This document shows positions 34,601-46,600 of a DNA stretch of 64,000 bases, in pieces. A model generated the notes under the pieces. That model worked only from the letters and a program-made list of their open reading frames with translations. It had not been told where the DNA came from and did not search any database. Made by a program: the position numbers and the translations under genes. Origin of the DNA: Marthasterias glacialis. Its lineage: Eukaryota > Echinodermata > Asteroidea > Forcipulatida > Asteriidae. The DNA lies in contig OU452225.1 of the NCBI GenBank assembly GCA_911728455.2, positions 23,532,495-23,596,494 on the forward strand, read 5' to 3'. Every line of letters begins with the position of its first letter. The first letter of the stretch is position 1.

Positions 34601-37600
34601 TAAAGTATATTCTTTGTGCTATTTACCCATACACCGATGTGTGTTAAGCACTGTATACTCAGAAATGTGGAAAGTACTGAGTATACAGTGCTTAACTCAC
34701 TACGGCGCGTCGCTCATAGCAGCTTGGTGAAATACTTCATGTACGCCAGAGAACTCGAAAAATTAACAAAATATTAAACAATTCCGTCACAGCTGTACAT
34801 TATTTTCCGTAGTGAAAGAGTTAACACACATTGGTGTATGGGTAAAAAACACAAATTATATTCTTTAAACAGTGTTAAAGGAAAACGTGGCTGTTCCGAG
34901 AAGAACCAGGGTTAAGTTGATACATTTTGTAGGCCTCTATGTTTTTATGAGTTGAGGTCTTTGTACAAGTGGTTGATAATTTATTACTAGTGCCCTTTTC
35001 ACCTTGTTTTCATCTCTAGTTTTTGTAAAGGCGTTTAACAATAAAAAGAAGAAGCTGAGGTTCTGAAATGATCCAGTGTTTCAAAGTTAGATTTTATTAT
35101 TTATTTATTTATTATTTATATCTTTCTGGTAATGAAACCAAGGGACCCTCAAAAGTGACTAGCACTGTGACCCGTAGGCCTGAAGATACCTGTGTTGAGA
35201 AGATGTTGAAGAAATGTCCAGTTTTAGGTGTGGGAGGAAAACCCAAAATAGGGAAAACCCACGCAATCAGGTAGGGACTGAAAACCAAATCCATGTGCAA
35301 GAATCCAGTCCGGGATCCGAACCGGGGTCCACAGAGGTGAAAGGCAGGGAAAGAAACCACTGAGCCAACCTGAATGCCAGAATTTATTTTCAATAAATGT
35401 GTGAATGTATTTTATTCTGTTTGTCTTTAAACAGATTGATTTAAATTATTTTTCTCCATTATTTCTTCTCATGTCAAGGTACACCTCCCAGAACTCTTTG
35501 TCCTCGAGGCAAAAAGAGATGACCTCAGTCTCGCATCGTTCCGGGAGTCTGAGCATGACTCGCCTCGGAGTAACCATGACAGAATGGACATCATTGGTGA
35601 GTAGTGAGAGAGGAATGGCTGGGTAGTGAGTTAGGAATGTGAGTAATGAGTTACGAGCGTGAGTGATGGATGGGTCACTGGCAATTAATGTGGCTTGTCA
35701 CTTGTAATGAAAATTTGTTGGTGTAATGGTTGAATAACCAGGGTTGCTGTAGGCAAATAAGTGAGAAATGGATAAACACGTGATATTTTATGTTGTGGTC
35801 AATTATTAAACCCTAACTTTCTTAAGTCTTTCAAAATTATCCAGAGGATTTTGAAGGCTCTTTGGGGCACATTTGACATTATTCTCTTGGATCAGTGGGG
35901 ATCCCACATAACTTTTAAATCGGTTGATTGTGGAGGGTTGAAGATAAAGTCGTACCGGCTAGTTTTGGTGTATTGAGGCTGGTTCCTGCAGGGAATGTTT
36001 GACAAGAAACACTTGAAAGGGTACCACTTTGCTACCGTCATGTCCACAGTCTTTCCACTGGTTGTAATTTATTTTTGAAGTACCTGAAACCACCCAAAAA
36101 TGTTTTAACGTGTGAATGGACATGCAGGCTTATACTGAAAATAGTTTGAGTTCATTTGTATTATCCATTTTTTTTAGATACTCTCAAATTTCAATCAAAA
36201 AATGGAATTTAAAATTAGCCATTTTTTCCCACCCATTTTTGATGGAAATTTTAGGGTGATTTAAAAAGAACCTTAAAAAAAAATGATTGACTCAAATTAT
36301 TTTCAGTATTTAAGCCTGCTTGTCCATTCACATGTTGGAATAACTTTTTTGGGTGGTTTCAGGGTACATAAAGCCCCAGCTCAACATTGGTAAGAAAAAA
36401 CCCATAAATGTTCACAGATTTACATACCTTACATGATATAAAGATAATGATGGTAGAAAAATTTCCTTGAAATATTTCTGCCTAAAGTGATATCGTTTTT
36501 AAATAAGAAATGAAATAAGATCCCATATTAGTTTTCGTCTCAGTGAGACCAAACCTATGCCTATATCATGCATTTTTACTGTTTTCTCGCAAATGAAACA
36601 ACGAAATGAGCTGACATTTCTTCACAGGTTGGTTTTATTACAAATATCTTGATTTTTGCAAAGAATGGAAGCATTTACAGTCAGTTGAGCTGGGGCTTTA
36701 GCTAAAATTACAACCATTAGAAAAACTGCTAACGTGACGGATTCAAAGTGGTAACTCTTTTTTTTATGTTTCTTGTCATTTAGGGATTTAGGTTTAATTT
36801 AAAACTACTTTGGTCAGTTAAATAGTTTAGCAACAGGCCTTGAGTCTTTACTGAACCCATAATCTTAATAGGCTTATAAATATTTAGATGATGATAATAC
36901 GAGGGCGGTTGGCGTGAAACGTTTTATCAATCGCTGCTTGATAAGAAGAAAAAACACCAGCAGGCCTCTTGTTCCGCGTAATTCATTATTGATTATTTCG
37001 CCGCACGATAATGATCGTCTCATTTTTTTTCATTTCATAACTGTATGTGTTCAAGTGGTGCATGGAAAGGTTACATTGACGGATCAATAAAATCAGTCAC
37101 TTTTAGCTCAAGTTGAATTTAATGTGAGCCTTTTTTTTCATTGATTTTTTTTATCACCCCTTGGAGCAGTGGCTGTTATTTAGCGGATGACGATCCAAGC
37201 GTGTACAATGTACAGAACTTGTACTTCAAAGCACGAAGGAATAGTTTAGCTTTTTTACTTCGCAAACATCATACAGAAGATGTGGAATGACATTTTTAAT
37301 GCGGAGGTTTGGAAGTGTTTTTAAATAATATTATCATTGTTGGTCAGTGTTGAGAACGTTATTTTATAAAAAAAAAACCCAATTATAATAAGTAAAACAA
37401 AAAAGAGATATATTACTTGATTTTCAAAACTGAAATTGATATCCCTTTAATAAATTATGAAAATGATCTTCAGATTTCTGGTTAAGTCAAAATATTGATA
37501 GTTTCTTCTGTGCTTAAAGTACATGTTATCTTTCCAAAAGTGATTCGCTTTACATGTAAGCAATGAAGAGAGATTGGGATCTTTGCATCCAATAACTCTC

Positions 37601-40600
37601 AAGATGTTTTTGCCTCATGGTTAACAGGTTTTTAAAATGAATATCTTGGCACGGCTCAATTTAGTCACTACTCCACTCGCAAAAAAATAGTCAAAAGGGC
37701 TGCAGGGTAGTCAAGCTTCACTACTATAACAGCCCAAGGGCTAGCTACAATGTACATGTTGTATGAAGAAAAGGACACTGTACATGTCGTACAAAGTACC
37801 AGTGTCTGACTGTGTCAAGAATTACCAAAGTGAAGGAGAGAATAAGATTGTGGGCATTTTTGCATTGATTCACGTTACATTAACCACAGGTATTAGAAGT
37901 CTTGCCTCTTGTGTGGTATTTTTGACTTAATGTAGATTGTTAATTGATAGTAAACAAACTTGACGCTATTATCAGGATGATTTCTTTAAACACTGAGATT
38001 CATCTTAAAATGAGTTGTTTATGTTGCCATAGTGATTTGTATTGTGACATCACACTTTGCTGAGCAGTTAAGATTGATACGCAATCTTAAGATCAATCTT
38101 AGCTCTTTGTGAAATCCAGCCCACGTCACGTAAATCATTCAGAAAAACTAGCTTCTGATACCTGTGGACAAGGTTTTTAGTAACGTGAGTCATCACAGAA
38201 ATATTGTTACTGTAGCGGCAAAGTTGAAAATAGGCATTTGTAGTGACTAGCTTTAGCTACAGCCATAGCCGCCATTTCGGACATGGCCATTTTAAAGTTT
38301 GGTTTTCTTTACTTCTTACGGTGTAGAGGAAGAATACCATTCCAATGTCTGTGAGGAACGAGTTGAGACCCAACCCTCTGAACATCATCAGGCTAGTAGA
38401 AGTGACCAACTACTCAACAAACAAAAGAAACTCTCAAAGATCCCTCGTAAAATAGGACTGAACACACAGGCTAGCAAACAGTCAGGGAACCAGACCGGTA
38501 AAGTCATAGGCCAGCGATCATTAGGTTTAAACACAGGGGGACAGGCTAGTCAGCAGACCAGGCAACAGACCAGTAGGCAGAGGGGGAAAGTGATGGGCAA
38601 GCAAGTTGGGAAGCAACCTGTAGCCAAGGTGTTAGGTAAACAGACAGTGACGAAGAAAGCCGTAGGTGTAAGGTCTGGTACACAGAAGGTAGTACTTGGT
38701 AAGCAGCTAGTAGCCAGGAAAGTAGCAGGTGCCAAGCCTCCTTTGAACACCCCAAATGCTACAACTGCTCAAAGCAGGAAAGGCCAGGCTAGGGAAATCA
38801 CAGACAAAGCTGTGACAGAAGGTAGGAGTACGCAGAGAGGTGATCAGACTGAAAATCAAGTAGGAGTTAGAACTGAAGAAAGTTCAGGCTTTGCTAATCA
38901 GCAAAAAGGCGTGGCCAAGGGTATGGCTCAGGGCGTGGCTCATTCTGATGAGGGTAGTTATGGCACAGGAAGTAGTAATCCAACATGGAATAGCCAAAGA
39001 GAAAGGACAGCCCCAGATTCAGGCAGGAACTTTCAGGGTAGGTTTGATTTTAGTATAGCAATTTGAGTTTTTTACTGAACTCTTTGAATTGGCTTAATTG
39101 TCTATTTAACCACTTTGTGCGGGGAATCTTCATTTCTAGTCCAGCCTGACAGGATTATTGTTTTCTTGGAAGTGTTGCAATCATTTTTTTCTTTAGAGTA
39201 TCACTGGCACAGAGAAACTCTGACTTGCCAAAGCCAAGAGAAAAATATTCTCTTTGAAGCACTGGGATTTGTGGCTTCTCTACCGAGAAAATGTCAAATT
39301 CACGCTCCGTGAATTGCAAAATCTCGGCTATGAGCTCTGGTTGAGGATTGGTCCTAAATCCGGAACCAAGGCTGGATACTCTGTTCATTGGGACTTACCT
39401 CCATTGAGTCGAAACACAATGAATTAAATGGTGGAAGCCTCTTATTGTCTAGTAATCCTCTTCTTGGAACCAAAGGATTAAGGTCTGAAATCAGGGATTA
39501 CACAAAAAATAATGGGCGAAAATCGGCGAAATATTTGGCACCATCTGTGATCTTTGTGTGGAATGCATAGTCAGCACATTCTGAAACAAAATATCCGGGG
39601 CGACTTTTGTTCTGGTATTCCGATTTTACACATCACCCATTTGCTGGCTCAGAAAATATTGGCGTGTGTACACAGGTTATTCGGCACCAACTGATTAATT
39701 GATAATTTTCACTTTACAGATAAGTTCAGTTGAGTTGTGTTTCATTTGTCCTAAAACAAATGAACATTGATTGTAACAATTGTTTTTATTTTCAATGCTC
39801 AAATATTTGCTAAATTTTGTGGTGTTTTTTTATTGCATTCGGTTCTTAACAAACAATGTCGATTTCACACTATTTCAGGCAATAGGTAAAGTCTGATTGG
39901 GCACACCTATGCCAATCTTAACATGTTTTCAGCTTGATCGTTTTGTTCTCTTTCAAATTTTTGTGTTAAAAAAAAAATACATGAAAGCCCCCTTTCATTT
40001 GTCATGTATGCTCAAATGGTGATGTTACGTTAAGTGTTTGAAGCCAGTCAGTGTGATGTGTGTGTTAAGTAGCATCTGTTGCTCAACCTCTGCTTTTTTT
40101 ATTTTGTTCATTTACATTTGTATTTATTTTGCATTTGAAAACTTCTTCAGTTCATCCAACTTTATGCAAACTAAAGCCCATGGCTCAGTTTCACCAACAA
40201 AGAAATCAATCTTCGGATTAAGTTTCCATGATCGCCGTGGTGATTTGTGTAAATGACATCATACTTGGTTTTTTAGATGAATTCATTGGTTAATTTAGCT
40301 TGAAATCAGTCTTGGTGAAATTGAGTCAAGGATTGTGAAATCTCGTTTGAGTCTTAAAATTCTTAACATTTATGCGCCAATGTAAAAATCTTTGTAAAAC
40401 CTAACTTAACAAAAGACCTATTAACATTCAAGAAAGCTAAATTTGCACGTAAGTTGAGGCTGAACAACATTTTCATGGACTCAGAGATAGAAAATGAAAA
40501 ATGGTGAATAGTTTGCAAAATGTTGGACAAGCACTTTGTTCCCTTGTGGTGGTAGGTTGACTAAGCCTTTGCATGCCCCTATTTCCATGTTCTCCTAACT

Positions 40601-43600
40601 TCTTCCCGTTTTAGGAGCAAAAAGGCCATCTAACGTTGGTGTCCAGCATGCCCCGGACACCAGCCGGACAGCCCAAAAAACTAACCACCTACAAGACATC
40701 TCCATGGAAACGCCCTCGCCCAATCAGAGTCCCCGTTCCATCCTAAAACACCATCCCAACCAACCATCTCACGTCTCTCATCATCAGCACCAAAGTATCA
40801 ACACGAATCACAGTCCTCCCAATAGTTTAGGAAATACGGCGATTGACAATCCATGTAACGCACCACAGTCTTCTTCAAGGCTACCCCAAATAGTGAGCCA
40901 AGGCTCGCAGACAAACACCACAATGAATACAGCCCATTTCAACTCCAGAACACCCTCACAAAACCCTGGAAAATCCTCCCCACACCTGTCAGCCCAATCC
41001 CAAATGGGATGGGGGTCACCTCAGAAGAGCCAACTCTCGCCCCGTCATCAACCCCTCACCCCCTTACCTGCTCGCCTAACCCAGCTATCTGACCCAGACT
41101 CCAGCCCGAACTCATCCAACAACAGTGCTGGTAGCAGTGGTCGGGTGTCCACCATTATCCTTCCTCCTAACCTAGTTACTAACCAACACTCTAACCCACA
41201 GCATCGTCATGTTTCCTCCGCCATCTCTAACCCTTTCATCCCATTCAGTGACACTCATTCTTCTCCCGCTAATGTTCACTTCAACCCTCCGGAATCGCCC
41301 GGTTCAGAAAACTGGGCGGTTACACAGCCTTTTAGGTCGTCTTACACTGAGCACCAATCACACACGTGTGCTACCCCCTTCCAAACCCCAAATATTACCC
41401 CAGGTGGTGTGCCCCCATTGCCTCTGCAACACCTTGAGCCAGTCAAAGGCGTGGACCCAGCCTCACCTCTGAAGTCTGGGCGTCCCGACACGTACACTAA
41501 CAACACCAATGAGGATTCTGGCATCGCTGACTTTGAGTATGGACGGCAAGGCAGTGACTCAATGGAGAGGTACACAATTGCTTAGCTTTTCCAGCGACTG
41601 AAAAAAATAATTAACATATAATCAATTAAGTTGTTTTTTAAAATACATGTAGATTGAACGACATTGCAGATTAAAAAAATCGAGTCCAAACTGTTAAGTC
41701 ATAGCTGTTACGGTGTTAAATTCATAGAGAACTAGAGGGAGCACTTGCTATGTCACGCACAGAACTTCACTGACTCACCATGGGTGAAAATCCCTATGGG
41801 TCAATTGCATACGAATGTCCACTTAGAAAATGGTTGCTGTGTAAACTGATGAGTGACCAGTGTAATATGATTGGTCAGCACCATTTTCTCAATGGTCAAA
41901 AATGCTTCTTATCGGGCCGTGTTCGCAAGGTTTTGTACGCCCTCTGCGAAGTCACACTTTAGTACAAGTTGCGCCCTCACCAGAGAAGGCCTGTACAGTT
42001 GATGCTTGGGGTATATGCCCATGCAGGCTTTTGTTGGTTGAACTCGGCTTCTTTTGCAGACAAAGATTCTGTTATGTTTCCTAATGTTTGCACAAATGCT
42101 TACAGTAACGTTTTACTTTACCATGACTATTGAAGGAAGGAGAGGGATGAAAAACGCCACGGACAAGGAACGTTCTTGATCAGCTCGAGAGAAAGACCTG
42201 AGGGAGGCAGAGCACAGCCCAGGGATCAATCACGGCTCGATAAAATCCGCCAACAGCACCTTGAAGACGGCACACCACTGCCGTCAAGTGCAGCGGCACA
42301 AGACGCAGAAAGGCGGCGACAAGCAGCGGCGAGGGAGAAGCAACAGCAAGAGAAGAAGATAAAAGATGATGCTGCGAGAGAGCAGGAGTACAGGGAGAGA
42401 CAGATCGAGATGGAGAAACAGCAGCAGATGGAGAAACGGAAAAAGGAAAAAGGAGAGGAGGAAGAAAGACGGAGACTTATTAAAGCCCGCCAGCAAGAGA
42501 TTGATAAAAGACGACAGGAGCAGGCAGAGGCCAAGCGTCTCAAAGAGGAAGAAGAAGACAAAGAGATGGAGGAGGAGATAAGGAAACGGCAGGCGGACGA
42601 GCTGAAGCAAAGCAGGCAAATGTCTCAACATGAAGCCAAGAGGAAGGAGAGAGAACAGTTGACTCCTCATAGTCGCAGAGACGGTAGTCGACAACAGAAG
42701 GATCAGTATGATGCATACGCCAGGGATTTTATCCAAAAGGAAGAGCAGTTTGGAGGCAACACAAGACAATCAAACAGAACTCAAGACGAAGGAGTATTGT
42801 TGGCAGATGAGATGGGAGGCAGTGCAGGCAATGATGGAGTAAGTATAGATCTCTAAAACCCAGGCAAGCTAATCGAATGCACCAATACCTTTTTTTTTTA
42901 AATTTTCTCCTGTTGACGATCAGAAGCTAGTGATGAAACATCCAGGTGGTACCACTGGTTCTTGTAGAACCACTGGTGCTTGTAGAACCACTGGTTCTTG
43001 TAGAACCACTGGTTCTTTGAGAACTACTTCAACTCGTTGAAGAGAGTGTGATCGCAGTCCTATTAAATAGATTTAAAGAATGTTACCCATTCAAATATGT
43101 TCAAAATTAACACTTATACAGACTGATGAATGTATATAATTTTATGTGCAGAGTTTGGGAAGTGCCAATGCCTCACCAAACAGAGGTCCTAGTACCTTTG
43201 AAGCCTCAGGAGGTAGATTTGACTCAGAAGGTAAGTGTACACTTCAGCCAAAAACCCATCATTGTTTCTATATGTGCGTGTGATTTCAATGGGCGTGCAA
43301 ACAGTGGTGGTCAATTCGAGGTCTTGGATGCTTAAATGTGTGTATTTTTGCACAACGTAAAATGAGTGAAAACCGGAAGGCGAAAATGTGAGTGAAAATT
43401 GTGACAAATATTTTGAAATGCTGTCCGTGTCGTGTTCAATTTCAGATGCTTTGTTGTGCATAGATTGCATGTTACATTATCAATGAAAACAACAACAAGG
43501 TCACCAGAGTGCTTCAAAAAAGCAAGATTTTTAAATGCTGCGGTCCGTGTGACTTGAGTAATGTGGAATTTGTCCGTGATCAATTTTCATGATAACCGTA

Positions 43601-46600
43601 ATTTTTTGTTTCACATCTCGCAGGTTTGGCTTCGATCACCAAGCTTGCTTTTAGAACCACAGAGATAGCTCTGTCGCCATTTGTACGACATCAACGCTTG
43701 CTATTTCCATGGCAACCAAATTTAAATCTCTTTCAGTGTAGTCCTTGGCAAAAAAATGCTTTTTGAGCACTTGTTTTGCTTTTCTTGCTTTGGGGAAAAA
43801 GAGTGAAACGAAAACATTGTTAAAAAAAATTACAATTCATCCGACCAACCGAAATAAAAGATGCTACATGTATAATATCACAGACATTAACATTTTCTTC
43901 CTGCATCTTTTATGTCAACCCCCAAATCAACCAGGCTGTATAAACTGAAGACAAACACAGATCAATCACAGATCAGTGCACACTTTGCGACTTTTTTTAC
44001 ATGAGTACTGAAGACAAGTCATTTTCCATAGCCAGGCCTAGGGAATGGAACAAACTCCCTGTTCACATCAGAGATGATTCTTCAATTCAGGTTTTCCAAA
44101 AACGTCCTAAAACCTTCCTTTTTTTCGATATATGTTTAGCCTTTGGTAGGTTTCTAGGTCCACTGTTAAAGTTTTTGATCTTGTTAGAAGTGCTATATAA
44201 ATAGTTCATTATTTATATTATTAAGGCTAGTTTTGATGTCCTCTCTCAATTCTGCACTTGTTAATGTTCTTTGCACTTTACGCAGTCGGCTGCTATTATG
44301 TATTTACTAATTTTGCACATGTGTAAATTTGCCACCTAGGGTGGATTTCACAAAGCTCTAGGACTAGTCTATCTCGAGTTAGGACGAGTAACTAGTCCTA
44401 ACTTATAGGACTTGTCATAAGTTAGGACTCTAGTCCTAAGTTAAGACTACTTTTGTGAAATCCACCACTGCTCTTGTCCAAAGAAACCGCTGAGTGTTTT
44501 TTTTTATCACTGTTCGTACATTTGTGCAATTGGGTGCCCTATTTATGTACATGTATTACTATGTTACCTACGGTGTAATGTAAGCTTTCTTTCCCCCTCT
44601 CCCAAAATGGTTGTAATTTCTTTTTTTTGTGGCAAAATTTTAGGGAAGAATGTGATGTTGACGCAATGGAAAAAAATAAAGGGTTAACCACCAAGTCTTC
44701 ATTGTTTCTTTCTTTTTTTTTTCCTTCAAAAACCTCTAAAGGTGAGAGGATACTAGCCCAGGTACAAGAAATGCAAGACAGAAGGTACCTGTTGGAAAGT
44801 GAACGCGAGGAGCTCATGAGGTTCGCAAAGACACTTCAGTCACGGATCATCGACCGCCGAAACAAAGGTAAGCTGCGCAGCTTGAATTAAAACAAAGGAT
44901 CGTTGGCGATCGAGTGAAACACTGATGGGCTTATTTATGAGTTTGTACTAAACATTAATAAGTAGGCCGTTAAAAAAAAGATCACCTAGGTTGTATTGGA
45001 TTTATAATTAACAATACTCTGTTACTGGTGGTAGGTTCTCTGTTTTTCATCATCACTATCTAAATGGTATTAATTTTGTATTGAAAGATATATATTTCTT
45101 CATTTATTTATTTGGGTATAAAATATACACGGTTGATTTGATAGGATGACAAAGGAGGCTAAGGCTGTTTCTGTGGCTAGTGACTGTAGCAGTCACTTTG
45201 ACAAAATAGACCTTTTTAGAATTCTGCGCTTACGGCGCCCTCTATAAAGCGCATACTCCTATGGGTGGTGGCAGGGCGTAAGCGCAGAATTCCACGGTAA
45301 GCAGAGCCATGAAATTGGGCCCTGGCCATATCTCATGCCGAAGCCATCTTTTCGGGCAAGGCATAATATGATGTGTACTTTATTTAAAACTAAATTCACT
45401 CAAATATTACAATAAGAATTTAAAAAAATATATTTATATATGAAAACAAAATATGTTTAATACTGAACTTCACAATACAATAAAAAACAATTGATATATT
45501 TAATGAATAATGAAGGAACCTTTGATCAGCTGATGAAGAAATATTAGATTAAAGTATTTCCTCAAAAACATTTACCAATGGAAAAGAAATTTTATTATTC
45601 AGTTTGGGCATATTTTGGCAAACCTTACCGCAAAAATGTTCTGACATTAAAAACTTGTTATGAGGGCTACTCAAAAACAGGTCAGTAACCAGAACAATTT
45701 TGTGAAGCGATTTATTTTCTTGTAATGGAACTTGATTTGGCGTACTTCTTTGTTACTCCTTTTTAAAAGAATTCAGTAGAATTTTTGGTTAGTTTTAAAA
45801 TGCGCCATCTTGTATCCTAACTGACCCAATGACTCGGTTGCAGTTTGGTTGGATCAGCTTAATCAAGGCTGCACAACTGATCTCGCAAAAACGCTTATCC
45901 AATAAACGAAGCTCTGGTTGGGGTCGCCAAAATGCGTCCAAGAAGGGATACTAAGTCATTGACCTTTATCATGGGGCAGCCATCTTGTTTTCCTCCAGTT
46001 CGGATTACTGTAACCAAACTGAGGCTGAAAGGTAGAATAGTCTGGTATGATGAGAATCAATATCAACAATTGCATTAGCACGCAGGAAACTTGACAAAGA
46101 TTGTCGCAGCATGATAAAGGTCTGTTGTATATTAAAGTAAGAATGAATAATTAATTGGATGGGCGCATTAATTATGTTAATGAAGCAAGCTTTTCCTTGT
46201 AGGTCACTCTCCCTGTCACCCAAACAAGCCATTGTAGATACACATTGTTGAATAATTGATTAGAGGTAGAGCTTGGCCGTGTTCAAATTGGCGGCTATGG
46301 CTGCGGCTGTTGTTAAGGGTGTTGCTATGGGCATTCTATGCTTTCAAGCCACAGCCGCTAATCCTAACAGGTTGCCCACAGTTGCTAATTTGCTGAAGCT
46401 ACGCATTGTGAACCGGGGCTTGAAATACCCACTGGACCACTGGCCAGAGTCCAGTCATTTGAGGACTTGGGCCTTAGTAATCCCACAACCAAACGAGTTC
46501 CTGCAGTCTAGTATTTTTCCAATATCATTACTCTTGAAGATTTGCTAACGTATAACCCAAGCTTTTCAATTCCAGACCCCCTCCTAAAAAAACCTCAGCA

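Larger units (their letters stand above)
33348..35478 (+). other. SPATA1 intron 4
   Basis: The intron holds a palindrome, a terminal-inverted-repeat element with a tandem duplication, a SINE-derived palindrome carrying a TTAA MITE, and an inverted SINE. About 34110-34585 and 34870-35065 show nothing I can assign. Confidence 0.75.
35597..38326 (+). other. SPATA1 intron 5
   Basis: It carries a foldback (36081-36366) directly joined to a complete MITE (36369-36700). The rest is AT-rich; TCTTTGTGAAATCCAGCCC near 38100-38122 is a partial terminus of the GGGTGGATTTCACAAAG MITE family. Confidence 0.7.

Noticed and set aside
42226..42769. Antisense leucine/serine-rich frames across SPATA1 exon 8
   Set aside because: They are the mirror of a K/E/R-rich coding exon; low-complexity codons keep the opposite strand open.
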